Shown here: positions 42,621 through 53,276 of the stretch, one piece after another
How positions within the stretch are numbered: position 1 is the first letter of the stretch
How the letters are laid out: each line of letters opens with the position of its first letter
Assembly: GCA_963971425.1 (NCBI GenBank)
Contig: OZ020523.1
Span: 11,466,867 to 11,530,866 of the forward strand
Source of the DNA: Bryoerythrophyllum caledonicum
Lineage: Eukaryota; Streptophyta; Bryopsida; Pottiales; Pottiaceae
Direction: 5' to 3'
DNA: 64,000 nucleotides
Translations under genes and position numbers: made by a program
The notes under the pieces: generated by a model
Seen by the model: only the letters and a program-made list of their open reading frames with translations
The model's database searches: none
What the model was told of the DNA's origin: nothing

Positions 42621-44394
42621 GACCTCCGATACATGTCGACCTTGAGCTCGTCTAGGATTTTGTATATTAGCGTTGAGCTATCGGCAAGGTATTGGTTGAT
42701 CCGCGTGGTCCTCCAGGCTACGTGCCGTAGTAACTCCATGATGTTTTCCACCGGCTTTCCAGTGAGTTCCAGAGGTTCGGGGGTCCCTGTTGCAGTCTGT
42801 AGAGACAGAATCCCTCCGGAATGCACCCAATCGTCACTAAGTGCTTTCCAAAGTAACCGCTCCGGTTTCGTTCCCACAGAGACCTAATGTTCTTTTCCAA
42901 ATACTCCGGATTACTAAACTTATTACAGCGAGTCGTTTATAAGTTAGCTATAATCTTTACTTACGTAGGGTAGATCCGGATCCTTCCGGAGTCCAGATTA
43001 TATACAATGGGTTCCGGAAAGTAGTTTCCAGAAGTCTGGAGGGTAGTTTGATTTGTCTCTGTTCCTCCTCAGAGAGTCTCCTAGAGTTTTTAAGCGAGTA
43101 GCTAGAATCCACTGATCTTGTTTCGTGTAAGTGGCTGGATTTCCCACTGCCCTGTGACTTAAAGTGGCTAGGCACCCACTGTCCGGAACTTATAGTGACC
43201 GAACACCACTCTCCCTACACTGCTAACTGAAGATTTGATTGCTGCTGCTAGACTTAGACTCTCACGACACCCGGAAGGCCTTCCAGATGCGGTCACATAG
43301 AGACAAGTCCGGACTACAACGACATTCCGGTAAGTAAGGTTGCAATTCTCCGGAACAGAGGCTCACCGCTAACTATGACTCATGAGTATTCCGTCTAGAT
43401 CTTTGTATTAGGCTTTTTCCTATCTTAGGGGAGAACTCCGGAACTTGTCCGGAATCCAGTTTAACACGGAATCTTCCGTAAACTAGAGATTACCAAGAAC
43501 ACCTCTGCAATTCATCTCTTCCCCTCCTGGCTATTCCAAACTCTGGAGACTACCAGGAACACCTCTGCAATAGCTCTCTCCAGCTCTCCCAGGCGATCTC
43601 CTGACACTGACCTAGATAGTTTCCCCCTCTGGCAGAACACATGAGTTATTCTATTCCGGAAGAACCACTCACACAACCACACACACAGGAATGGATCCGT
43701 CTCTCCCAAGTTCCACACGTCACACCATAAGCACGAGATAGCAAGTCTAGTACAAAAATATAACGTGTATTTCCAGGTTAGAAGAACAAGATAAAAGGTT
43801 TTGCCCAAAACCTCACTACTAAGTACTAACTAAGTTCCTTCTAAACTTAGCTTTCCTCCCGGAAGTCTGCTAGATCTTATTTAAAAGATCCGAGAAATCC
43901 GGAAAAGTTCCAGATCGGATCTCAGATCCAAAAATCACGGAACAGTTCCGTCTCCGGAACTCCTACTCTAACTACAAAACCAGCATTCGATTCCGTCAGC
44001 AGCCGGGTGCACTTGGGGCCCCATCGTTAATCGCTGTTGATCCGGAATCATAAACCCTTACAGAAATATAAAAACCTAACTAACCTAAGTCGGAGCACCT
44101 GGGCTCCAATTTCTCCCACTCCTACGGGAAGGTCGCTAGAGTCACACCAACCACCGGAGTCCTGGCGTCCGGTGGTGAAGGGGGTTGTTCCGGTGATCCT
44201 TTCGGAACTGGCGGTGCTGGCAGTTCCTTCGCGGAAGCTGACCTGGTCTCTTGGACCAAATCTCTATAGCTTCCGGACGGACTCCTTGGTCTGGGCGCCA
44301 ACCTCTAGGACACAGACTTGGGTGGTACCGGAAACTCGCCTTCTACCGGAGGATCTGGCAGGCGCATATTGGGCGGCGACAGAAGATCCGGAAG

Positions 44395-45495
44395 CTACTT
44401 CAGGATTTCACTCGTACTCGGATTGGAAAGTACGATACCCTCCGTTGGTGACGGAATGTCGAGAGACTCCGGATTTGCTGAGGTGCCCGGAGCTGGAGTG
44501 GTCTTGGTCTGTGGTTCCGGCGGGACCGTAGTTCGTGTTGGGGTCGTAGTGCCTTCCGGTCCAGGTGCTGCCGGGTCTTCCGGAAGCTCCTTGGCGATGT
44601 TATCGACCAGCAGCTTCATCTGCTCCCAGGTCCGTCCGATCTTATCCGCTTGATCTAGGAGAAACCGGATGATGTTGGCCCTGGTGACCTTCTCCTTCTT
44701 CTCCACTAGTTCGGTGAAGAGCCGGCTCCGGTTGATAACGTCAATCGGAAATTCCAGGGCCGCCCAAACCTCTATCAAGGCAGCCGCGGAAGCATTGGCC
44801 TTTGCCTCAACCAGCTTCCAGGCCGTCACCGCCAGAGCTGCCTCTGCAAGGTATTGCTTCACTCTCTTCTCCATCTCCGTACTGGCCTTGTACATGGAGG
44901 AGATCTGGGTGTGCAGCGCCTTCGTGCCCATCTCCCGGCTCCGGAGTTCCTCCACCCTATTGATGGCGTCCTCCAGCCAGTCGAAGTCCAGACTCCGGAA
45001 GATTTGCTCCATGCTGGTGGTGATGATGTAGTTGGTTTCCTTAACGAACCCAACTCTCCAGCCAATATCGTGTGTGAGCTCATCCATCAGTTTGAACTGA
45101 CCCTTAGAGTCGTCCCGGTCAACCTTCCTCTTCTTCCAGCTGGTCCCTCGTGAGGGTCCGGACTCGTCTTCTCCGGATGATGCGGAGGAACTGTGGATGT
45201 CCGGACTCTCCGCCTTGGGCTCCTTCCCTCGAGGTCTCTTTGGAGCCTTCCGGCCTTCCGGAGTGCCTATGGTTGTTGCTTCCGACACCGGCTCCTTCCC
45301 TCCGGACTCTTCTTCCTCCGACTCGTCCCCTCCATACCTCTGGAAGTTTAGGACTTTGTCGTACTTCCGGATTTCCGCCTGAGTTAGCTGCTGGTGGTGA
45401 GCATAGAGGTGCACCACATACGAGGCCAGAGGTGTCGCGGATTTCTTCACCTTCTGGAGATTGGCCACGAGACGGTTGATCACCTCGGTCATCAA
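44395..45495 (-). CDS. Family X ORFb, 366 aa, unknown function
   Basis: Open frame directly downstream of ORFa. It begins with a helical segment (MTEVINRLVANLQKVKK, then SYVVHLYAHHQQL and VLNFQRYGG), has an acidic run (DESEEEESGGKE, about residues 57-68), a basic stretch (APKRPRGKEPK), then a long, probably coiled-coil region (about 135-310; NASAAALIEVWAALEFPIDV, LLDQADKIGRTWEQMK) and a proline/threonine-rich tail. The opening block is shared with copies X1 and X5. No catalytic or zinc-binding motif. A structural or nucleic-acid-binding role is conceivable. Confidence 0.55.
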   Translation of the reverse strand: MMTEVINRLVANLQKVKKSATPLASYVVHLYAHHQQLTQAEIRKYDKVLNFQRYGGDESEEEESGGKEPVSEATTIGTPEGRKAPKRPRGKEPKAESPDIHSSSASSGEDESGPSRGTSWKKRKVDRDDSKGQFKLMDELTHDIGWRVGFVKETNYIITTSMEQIFRSLDFDWLEDAINRVEELRSREMGTKALHTQISSMYKASTEMEKRVKQYLAEAALAVTAWKLVEAKANASAAALIEVWAALEFPIDVINRSRLFTELVEKKEKVTRANIIRFLLDQADKIGRTWEQMKLLVDNIAKELPEDPAAPGPEGTTTPTRTTVPPEPQTKTTPAPGTSANPESLDIPSPTEGIVLSNPSTSEILK

Positions 45496-45501
45496 CGTTC
45501 T

Positions 45502-46053
45502 CTAGTCGACGACGATCTTTCCCTGCAGTGCTCCAAGGAAAGTGCAGGCCCACTTCGCCACTACCCGTCTCGGCGTTTTTGGATGGAAGATAGGATTTAA
45601 AAACCCTAGCACGAGCTGGGCATCCAGGTGCCGAAGGTCTTGAAGGTTGTAGCCATCCTTCGGGTCCGCTGGTCCCCCGAATTCGTCAGCTAGAAACTCG
45701 TCCCGCCGTTCCACCACATTGGTGCGGCTGGCCCGGAAGTCGTACGCTTGAGACCATTCCAGGACTCCCCAGACTTCCGGATGGGCTCTCATTAGCCCCT
45801 TGTATTTATTGTCCGGCGTCCCTACCAACTCCCGGACGTAGACCTCCTCCCGGATGCCCCATGGGACTTCAAGCAAACCCTCACAACCCATATACTTCAG
45901 GCTATCCTTCAGCATGCTGAGTTTGTCCGCGTGTTCTGGGATTTCCGGGAGAACGCGGGTTAAGGGAGGGAGTGCAACTGCCGGCTCCTCGTCTCTCCGG
46001 CCGCGCCCATCCCTATCCGTCCTCTTCTTCTTCGCCATCGGCACAGACTTCAT
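45502..46053 (-). CDS. Family X ORFa, 183 aa, unknown function
   Basis: Starts MKSVPMAKKKRTDRDGRG (basic), then ADKLSMLKDSLKYMGCEGLL, VPWGIREEVYVRELVGTPDN, AHPEVWGVLEWSQAYDFRAS, DPKDGYNLQDLRHLDAQLVL and GFLNPIFHPKTPRRVVAKWA. The block order is conserved in 11361-11849 and 47107-47484. It ends within ten bases of ORFb. Resembles in outline the plant transposon-associated domains found in retroelement-rich DNA, from memory. Function unknown. Confidence 0.55.
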   Translation of the reverse strand: MKSVPMAKKKRTDRDGRGRRDEEPAVALPPLTRVLPEIPEHADKLSMLKDSLKYMGCEGLLEVPWGIREEVYVRELVGTPDNKYKGLMRAHPEVWGVLEWSQAYDFRASRTNVVERRDEFLADEFGGPADPKDGYNLQDLRHLDAQLVLGFLNPIFHPKTPRRVVAKWACTFLGALQGKIVVD

Positions 46054-46550
46054 GAGACTTGCCTATCACCTCACAGTCTCTTATGGTTGTCCCTACACGC
46101 ACCAACCTCACAAAAACTCTCCCTTACGCACGCACGTCCGTTCGAACCGTCTAAGTTTCAAACCCTAATGGCAAGCGGTTCAAAAAACCGTAAGAGTGAG
46201 AGTAAGAAAGAGAGAGCTGGAGCCAAAACCTCGACATGCGAAAACGAAGCGAAAAGAAAGAGTCTCCTACGGAACCCCAACCTTAAGTAGTCTGGCCGTT
46301 AGTACGGCTCATGATGACAGTTGATGGTGACCTTTCCGGCTAACGGTTCCGGATAACTGACTGCCCCAGAATTCCGGTAACTACTCCGGCTTCGTTTTTA
46401 GCAGCTTTAGGCTTAATTAGGGTTTGCAGTCAGGCCCATCCGACTTTATTATTGCATCAAGACTATAGGCTGTATTCTAGCACAAACCATCGTAACTAAT
46501 TAACTAATTTTTTTGTTTTGGCCAGAATTTAAGGTTAACTTCCGGCACCA

Positions 46551-47946
46551 TGTGGGAACGGAGTCTCACAATCCCTACTTCTCCTAGTCGTGTGAAAGGG
46601 CCTGCCGCATCCGGACCTTTGGAGGTTGTGTCCATCCGAGCCGGTGGTGATTCCGCCGGCGCCGCCTCTGGCTGTATTGACCCACTTCGCTTCCGGGTCA
46701 GAGGGATTTCGGCCGGAGCTAGCTCTGCATCTTCTATTTTGTCCTCGGAGTCCGTCTGCGGCCCGCCATACTTCTACATATTCAGAAGCTCGTCGTATTC
46801 GTCTTGCTCCGCCGGCTTCAGTAGTTCGTGCCGGAAATAGAAGTGAGCCAGGTAGGCCAGGAGTGGTGATCTGGCCTTCCTTGTCCGGTGGAGGCCCTTG
46901 ACCAATCTCTTAACCAAGTTTTGCATCAATGACGACCAATCGACGGTGACCTTCCCCCGCATTGCTCCCAAGAAGACACTCGCCTACTTGAACACCAGTC
47001 GCTTGGGCTTCTCCGGATGGAAGATTGGATTTAGAAACCCAATCACAATCCGGGCGTGAGGGTCGATGAGGTCACTTGTTGTGAAGGCGTCTTTTGGGTC
47101 GGCATTTCAGTGGAACTTCCGGTCCACGATGTTGTCTTTCTTCTCCGCCACCTTGACGTCCCCGTCCTGGAAGCCATACGTGCGCTTCCACTCCGACCGG
47201 GTCGACTTCTCCAGGTGCGCGCGGAGACTTCTGTCATAATGGTTGTCCGGGTCCCCGATCAACTTCGTCACCATCCTTTCCTCCTTCGTTCCCAATGCCA
47301 CCTCCAAGAGCCCGGAACACCCCATCTTGTTGAAGAAATGAAATAGAACGTGTAGATCCTTGACTTCCGTCGAATACTTTGGCATCACCTTTACAATTGG
47401 CGGCGCTCCAGCGGTCGCGCTCTTCACCTTCCCCGGTTTCCCGGCTTGCTCTCCTTCAACCATGACGGTCGCTCTTCCTTCCATCCGATCGCACCTGCAT
47501 GCACTGACCTCACAAAAGCACTCGTACTACAGTAATACTACCGGATGCTGAAAAGCAAATGGAAACTAGGACAGAAAATGAGGAAGAGAGAGAGAAGGAG
47601 AAGGAGAAGGACCGGAAACGACAACTGTGAAGAATTCCCGTTTCTGCCCCCTTGTATAATGGGTGCAACGTACGAAATCCATAACGGCTCTGACGTCGCT
47701 TCCGAAACGTCATAATGACGGTTCTGCTTCCGGTTATCCTTCGGAATACTCTGGACATTTTCCGGTTATCCGGATGTCTGGTTTCTGGAAAGTTGCTAAG
47801 GACAACGGTTTCTAACAATTCTATTTTAACACATAATTCCTATTTCCTATTTCTTATCTAGTTATACTAGTCTACACCGTTTTAATCACTAATTTTTTAA
47901 TTTTTCTTTAATCACTGGATTTTAAAGGTTATATCCGGAACCTTGT
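46551..47946 (-). mobile_element. Family X element, minus strand, partial (copy X5)
   Basis: Carries ORFa (about 47484-46985) and the start of ORFb (about 46970-46600, with GLHRTRKARSPLLAYLAHFY and EQDEYDELLNM), then a leader up to 47946. Broken, with a few breaks. It is closest to plus-strand copy X1. A TGTGGGAACG motif stands at both ends (46551 and 47947). Confidence 0.5.
47107..47484 (-). CDS. Family X ORFa, N-terminal piece, unknown function
   Basis: Begins MEGRATVMVEGEQAGKPGKV and contains VLFHFFNKMGCSGLLEVALG, MVTKLIGDPDNHYDRSLRAH and SEWKRTYGFQDGDVKVAEKK, matching the same blocks of the 183 aa frame at 45502-46053. It is only the first part of the protein in this copy. Confidence 0.5.
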   Translation of the reverse strand: MEGRATVMVEGEQAGKPGKVKSATAGAPPIVKVMPKYSTEVKDLHVLFHFFNKMGCSGLLEVALGTKEERMVTKLIGDPDNHYDRSLRAHLEKSTRSEWKRTYGFQDGDVKVAEKKDNIVDRKFH

Positions 47947-48663
47947 GGGAACGAATTCCCACACATACTCATTAGGTTTTTCCCTATCATAAAAGGAGAT
48001 TTCGGCCTTAACCGGAATCCGGGTTCACACAAATATTCTGTGCCCTAGAGACTACCAGGCACACCTCTGCAATACATCTTTTCTCCTCCTAGCTACCTCC
48101 GGACCCTGAATAATGTCAGGGTTCTCCCTAAACTCTTCTCCAACTCTTCCGGGCATTCTCCCAATGCAAATCCCAATCGGTTACCTCAAATATAAACACT
48201 CTAACATTCATCACAAGAAAACTTAATCACCACACCACAACCACAATGGATCCGTTCCTCACAAGAAAACACTCAATACCACAAGTTTGAGATAAACAAC
48301 ATGATAATACGTTGAAAAATGTTCTTAGCTAGAGAATCAAGATGATGAGCTTCCTAAAACTCATCCACTAAATACTAGCTAAGTTTCCTAATTCTAAGTC
48401 TATCTTATCCGTGAAAAATCCGGAAAATGTTATCCTAACAGCAAAAAGGCCTTATCCCCAGAGTCCGATAATTCCGGGCTCAGATCCAAAAAATTTGGAT
48501 CTGAGATCCAAATTTTTTGTTCCAAAAATCTTAAAGTAGGTATGAAATTTCTTAGTCTAGGGTTTGGTAGCCGGGTGCAATTCGGAGCCCCATCAGTAAT
48601 CGCTACTAAACCTAAATAACTAAGAATTTCCTAACTCTAATCCTAGATCTAACTAGGGAGTCT
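47947..48663. repeat. Family X terminal region (copy X6)
   Basis: Begins TGTGGGAACGAATTCCCACA, then CATTAGGTTTTTCCCTATC, CCGGAATCCGGGTTCACAC, and ends after GGTGCAATTCGGAGCCCCAT and AATCGC. Matches 38561-39230 and 43410-44060. In element sense it is the likely upstream terminal repeat of copy X5. Confidence 0.55.
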
Positions 48664-48686
48664 TTTGGACACCCTTATTACTACCA

Positions 48687-49122
48687 AGGACTAATCCCCG
48701 GAAGACTGCTCCATAGGTGTCGAAGTAGCAATGGCCTCAAATGCAAAAATAGCCTCCGCCGCCAACTTGGCCCGCATTGCGATTAAATCTTCCTCAATGG
48801 ATAGAGCCAATCATCACTAATTGAGATCCGGAGTCCAACACAACACGTAGGGAGGTAGCTCAAGTGGGGTTCATGTCCGTACGGCCAACCACCATGACTC
48901 CATCGTCATTCACCAAACGTACCACCCTTAGACGCACACTCCGTCGCTCCGTGCTGACCAGGCTGCAACGTCAGACAAATAAGCCACTCTAGAAAACAAG
49001 GACTAATCTGCGGAGGACAACTTTATAGGTGTGGAAGTGGCATTGGCCTCAATTGCGAAAATAGCCTCTGCTGCCAACTTTGCCCGCATTGCCACTAAAT
49101 CCTCTTTGGTGGATAGAGCCGT
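48687..49122. repeat. Direct duplication of 125 bp, 311 bp apart
   Basis: 48687-48811 and 48998-49122 are related copies: AAGGACTAATC, TAGGTGT.GAAGT, AAAATAGCCTC, GCCCGCATTGC and GGATAGAGCC occur in both in order. In minus sense both encode a similar alanine-rich peptide. Confidence 0.7.
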
Positions 49123-49203
49123 CACTGCCTGCAAGACCTTCAACAATGGTATGGACACCTTGTCCTCCAACATATTGCCCGCCAAGTGGAATACACCGGA
49201 AGG

Positions 49204-49671
49204 TTAAAAATCCGGTGTCACAAAGTCCACACCGGCAAACACCGGCAACTGCAACACTTTATACGCCAAGGTGTGTGTGGCATCTCTACAAATGGATGAA
49301 ATTGTTGGGATTGGGGTCGGAGTTGGAGGAGCAATAGAAATCGCCACATCCGTAATGTTGAAAGAGAGAGGTAATTTGGACTGATCAATGTAGTCTGGCA
49401 AACTCGTGTGGCGTGGATGGCCACTGCCACCTAGCATAGAGGGAGAAGGTGCCACCCCTTGTGCGGTAGTCTGAGCACGAGTTGCAACTGCTCCCACCAC
49501 CTCCCCTTTAGCGCCATAAAAATAGCAATCTAGGGTTGAAGATAAACTATGACCCCTCATTGGAGGTCGTGTGTCTGTCACTTGTCCCAAAAAAGCCATT
49601 TCGTTTATCTGCTCCTTCAGCTCCGCCAGTTTGGCCCGAAATGTCTTCACGACATTTGATCCAGCAACCAA
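49204..49671 (-). CDS. Family Y gag-like open piece, 155 aa, unknown function
   Basis: Begins MVAGSNVVKTFRAKLAELKE in a helical segment, then QTTAQGVAPSPSMLGGSGHP, and a C-terminal part with SLPDYIDQSKLPLSFNITDV and proline-rich APPTPTPIPTISS. Lies downstream of the zinc-knuckle-like block in element sense. No family recognised. Confidence 0.35.
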   Translation of the reverse strand: MVAGSNVVKTFRAKLAELKEQINEMAFLGQVTDTRPPMRGHSLSSTLDCYFYGAKGEVVGAVATRAQTTAQGVAPSPSMLGGSGHPRHTSLPDYIDQSKLPLSFNITDVAISIAPPTPTPIPTISSICRDATHTLAYKVLQLPVFAGVDFVTPDF

Positions 49672-50111
49672 AGATTCTAGGCGCTTCTCTGGTGAAGAGC
49701 AAACAAATTCTCATCATTGTCGCCAGACTTGCCAGAGTGTGAACACGTCACGGTCCTCTTCCCCTTGCCCACAGCTTTCTCTGCAAGCTTGGTTGCCTCG
49801 GTCTTAGGCTTGGCCTTCACCGTGCCTGCCCCATACTTCTTGGCACAATTTTGATTCTTCTTTATATGATCGGCCTCTCCACAAGCCTAACAATGCACAA
49901 CATTTTGCTATTTTTATGGCGTAACCAAATCCGTGACCTCGCTCACGCCCAATGCTGTATCAAGTGCTTCCACCTCGGCGACGCTTGTGCCAATGTGGCA
50001 TTGTCGTTATATCAAAAATGAAGATGCGAACTAATCAATTCCACCATCTGCTTATCCAACTTCGAGACAGGGTTGTCTACATAGACGAACAGGGGCCCAA
50101 AGACAGCGAAC

Positions 50112-50145
50112 GGACGGACAGTCGGACAGACGGACAGGACGGACA
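50112..50145. repeat. (GGAC)n-like microsatellite
   Basis: Degenerate GGACGGACAGT/GGACAGA units, followed to 50245 by repeated AATATTC motifs. Confidence 0.65.
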
Positions 50146-50710
50146 TCACCCTTACCGGACAGATGCATAGAATATTCCAAAGAATATCCCCCAAATCTAA
50201 AGGAATATTCTAGATTATAACCAAATATTCTAGAATATTTTCTACCGGACGGACGCTGGAATAACCCTGCTTTGAGATGAAGATCGTCACCAATTGGCGC
50301 TTTGTGAACACATCACCGGCCTCCACTGACAATTGCGCCAACTGGATGTATATAGTGGGTCGAGCATCCTCTTTTTCCCAGCAAAAATCTTAAATGCGGT
50401 ATATCAAATCACACCTAAACCCCCCGTACTCCACTTCTAGATGTGCCATGAACTATGCTAGTGGATCGAAGGGTGGCGGATTGCCAACCGCCATCAATGT
50501 TGGACGTGTGGCTACGACCAAAGGGGACATCACTGCTATGCTAGCCCATTCGCCCACAATGGCAATACCCTTGCCCTGGAGTCTTCACCGAGAAAATCCT
50601 CTTTTACCTTGGGCTCCTCGGTGGAAATCAGGAGTTGGGAAACCACACTCTCCTTAAGCACAGTCACCAACTCCACACATGGCGCCACTACTCCTCAATG
50701 GGGTGCAATT

Positions 50711-50995
50711 CTACCTTGTGCTACATGGTCTACCCCCCGTAAGTATGAAGGGCCACCAGCTCGATATGTTGGAGTAATAACTCAAACGAATACCAGTTGT
50801 TAAACGACGGCGTTCGCTAGGGCTTCTCCTTTCTCCATTGGGCAGAAAGATGCCTCCAAAGAGCCTCCAGAATTGATCGCGCATGACATAATGGAGATCA
50901 TCCTCTATATTGTCAAACGTGCCGTCACCGTAGACTCGAAGCCTACAATTGGTATCTAATGCCAAAATGGGCTCAAAAGCCTTGTTGGTATCCAA
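50711..50995 (-). CDS. Family Y conserved piece, 94 aa, unknown function
   Basis: Contains KAFEPILALDTNCRLRVYGD, GTFDNIEDDLHYVMRDQFWR and LFGGIFLPNGERRSPSERRR. The same peptide blocks can be recognised in the minus strand of 7475-7790, which shows that they are real coding remnants and not chance. Function unknown. Confidence 0.4.
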   Translation of the reverse strand: MDTNKAFEPILALDTNCRLRVYGDGTFDNIEDDLHYVMRDQFWRLFGGIFLPNGERRSPSERRRLTTGIRLSYYSNISSWWPFILTGGRPCSTR

Positions 50996-51589
50996 CTTTG
51001 GCCTTAAGTCTGTGGTGGAAGCACTCTTCGGGTGGTCTGATGAGGAGGGCGGTAATACTGACTCCGGGTACTAAGAATAAACAAAAACCACCCCAAGATC
51101 TATCTACGGGTACTATCTAAAGGGTAAGGGTACAAACGGGCAACCTGCACCTATAAAACCACTAAACTTTGTGGTTCACCGGTCATCACCTTCGGCTAGC
51201 ACAGGTCCAACCACAACCCTCCACATAAAAAGATCTTGTCGGCCATAAACTCAACTCCACCCCTACGGTACCCTATCACAATCTGCAACAATAAGAAATG
51301 GGGCCACTGGAAAACACCGGCAACAAGTTTGCAACACAGAGGAGGTACCGCACAAGAATCCAGAAATCAAAACCGGATCCTCTCCTCCAACAACATAAAA
51401 GCAGTAAATGAAAATTACTAGAGACACTGGCACACGCCTGTAGTGGATGGTCACTAGTTGCAAAAACCTGCAAGAATTCTAGGGGAACACCCAAAAGTGT
51501 CATTTTCCAAGTCTAAAACTAAGGAAGTAGCGAGCTAATGCGGTTGCGGTGTTTAAAAATACAAGCCTCCTAAATAAAAATAACACATT

Positions 51590-51780
51590 GGATAACAAAC
51601 GTGCCAATATGCCAATTTAACACTAAAATTGGACAAATAGCGGAATATCCTAGCTGTAGGTGCAAATCGTACTCATATCTGAGTCAAAATGCCCTCGCAA
51701 ACTACCTTTAAAGTTTAGACATTAATCTTTTTTTTTAACAACCTACAATAATGTGGTTTTGAAAAAAAAATCCACTTAAA
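51590..51780. repeat. Repeat family Z, copy 2
   Basis: Aligns with 13140-13345; lies just before W copy c. Confidence 0.6.
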
Positions 51781-51864
51781 TTTTTCTTTCCTACTTGAGA
51801 GAAATTCCTATAGAGAGCTCAAATCCAAATTCGAAATTTAAAAAAAAACATTTTGGGACGTGGG

Positions 51865-52236
51865 AGGATCTTTGTCAAGTGAATAACTTGTAAATCACAA
51901 GAGTAGTCGAGCGTCTTGCACTTCACAAAGGGAGAATCAACAAGTGCAAGTAGTATAAGAGAATGCGGAGCCTTTACTAATGATCAACAATCACTTACAA
52001 GCAAAGATAATCACTAAATACTCTAACCCGCTCTCAAAGCTTGACTTGACAAAGACGTCAAGTCAAGGACGTGTGCAGCGCTATATGCACACACACAGAA
52101 CTCAAAGTGGATGGAAAACATCCACAAATGACTGCGGTGCGCTGCCGTACGTTCTTAATTCCGTAGATTAATAACAAACTAATCTACACTAAAACACTAC
52201 GATGTGGGAAGGCCCTCGACTCCACGTTTCGTAACA
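51865..52236. repeat. Repeat family W, copy c
   Basis: Aligns with 26735-27081, ends CGTAACA, and is followed at once by AAACGA and ordinary dynein intron. It forms the right edge of the nest. Confidence 0.65.
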
Positions 52237-52611
52237 AAACGATGAAGTTTAGTTTAAACTAAAACAATAATAACATGCCATATGACCTTTAGATCTTGTT
52301 TGAATTTTTAAAAATAGAAAAAAAAAAACTCAAATTCATAGTTTTATAATTAATATTGATTACATGGTATTCATATTATTAAAAAATGATACTTCTTTGT
52401 AAATAAAAATATGCCATATCTTTATATGTTTCAAAATAAAATATAAATATATTTATCAAGAACCAAATATTAATTCATTATATACACAGCACACTATCCT
52501 CTCAGAATATAACCAAACTTTGAAAAATGATCATATAGTGTGTTACTATGTGAGTTTTTCACCATTGCTATTCCAATATCATAAACATCACAGTGACGTT
52601 TTGTATCATAG

Positions 52612-52884
52612 GTTGAGGATAAGTTAGCACTTTTAGATGTTCAAATAAAGGCAGCACAAGCAAAACAAAAAAAAGTACAAGATGAGGCTGATGCAACTCA
52701 TACTAAAATTGAGCGTGCCAACCAATTGATGACTGCGTTAGGCGGTGAGAAAACAAGATGGACAGCTTCAGCTATAATGTATGGAAAAATGTATATAAAT
52801 TTAACTGGAGATATTTTACTTTGTGCTGGAATGATTGCTTACCTTGGAACTTTTACACCAATGTTTAGAGAAAAAATAACACAT
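52612..52884 (+). CDS. Dynein heavy chain exon 6: coiled coil 2 and start of AAA5
   Basis: 91 codons: VEDKLALLDVQIKAAQAKQK continues coiled coil 2, then RANQLMTALGGEKTRW, the conserved end of the stalk, and NLTGDILLCAGMIAYLGTFT, the start of AAA5. It joins exon 5 in phase across the 26 kb intron (KQADLKV to VEDKLALL). Strong donor GTAAGT. Confidence 0.93.
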
Positions 52885-53276
52885 GTAAGTTATGAGTTTT
52901 TATATTTGATAAAATGATAAAATATATTTTTTTCCAAAAATTATCTAATGATTATAATTTCAAAATATATTTTTTCTAGAATTTGAAAAGTATAAACATT
53001 TGTAATGAATTTTGATTTAGAATGAGTAGTGTAGTCAAATTTTTTTTTCATAAAATACAGTACATTATTTTTTTGTGATTATAATAACATGAGATCTAAT
53101 ATTTAATAGAAATCTTTTAAATCATGCTTTCTAAAGATGAAATGTAGTCTATTTGATATGCATATATTTTGCAATATAATTTTGTATATAAACGGTTAAA
53201 TTAAATACAATGTTTTTTTATTTTTTATTTATTTTAATAATGCAATATTCATCTTTTATATTTCAAATTTATTTAG
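52885..53276 (+). other. Intron 6, AT-rich
   Basis: 392 bp, AT-rich with T runs, nothing else seen. Confidence 0.7.

Larger units (their letters stand above)
37349..42840 (-). mobile_element. Family X element, minus strand, split by a solo giant LTR (copy X3)
   Basis: Terminal region in duplicate (37349-37961 and from 37962), then the second half of the terminal region (38561-39230, ending near the motif GTGCAATCATGAGCTCCATC), the C-terminal end of ORFb (39487-39257 on the minus strand, ending SDRNKKTP), the inserted solo LTR (39439-41877) and more of ORFb (41988-42877). The solo LTR sits between two parts of ORFb. Broken, with a handful of breaks. The left end cuts into the minus-strand copia. 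Confidence 0.55.
42841..46550 (-). mobile_element. Family X element, minus strand, best-preserved copy (X4)
   Basis: From right to left: leader (46550-46054), ORFa (46053-45502), ORFb (45495-44395), then the terminal region (about 44060-42841) with the GGGTGCACTTGGGGCCCCAT motif near 44005 and CGTTCCCACA near 42869-42878. The right edge at 46550/46551 reads, in element sense, ...CCCACA followed by TGGTGCCGGAAG, which looks like an LTR end followed by a primer-binding site. This is the main hint that X is an LTR retroelement. No reverse transcriptase is visible, so it is either non-autonomous or internally deleted. Confidence 0.55.
48664..51585 (-). mobile_element. Family Y element, minus strand (copy 2), gag-like, broken
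   Basis: Minus-strand reading shows, from right to left, a leader-like region (51575-51000), a protein piece with AFEPILALDT and GDGTFDNIEDDLHYVMRDQF (50995-50760), a zinc-knuckle-like block CGEADHIKKNQNC (about 49890-49850) and a gag-like open piece (49671-49204). The right part matches 7475-8330. Broken, with several breaks. Family unknown; the knuckle and surroundings suggest a retroelement gag region. Confidence 0.45.
26613..52242. other. 25.6 kb nest of mobile elements in dynein intron 5
   Basis: The seven bases AAAACGA occur at 26613-26619 and again at 52236-52242, flanking the whole block. Outside them only 185 bp and 369 bp of AT-rich intron remain. W repeats lie at or near both ends (26.62-27.20 kb and 51.87-52.24 kb), so the block probably began as one W-type element that later received a minus-strand copia, a plus-strand copia inside that, family X and Y elements and a solo giant LTR. 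Exact outer boundaries are uncertain by a few bases. Confidence 0.6.

Noticed and set aside
44037-44653. Plus-strand frames across the family X region (44037-44531, 44318-44653)
   Set aside because: Opposite strand of ORFb and its terminal region; no conserved protein in the other copies.
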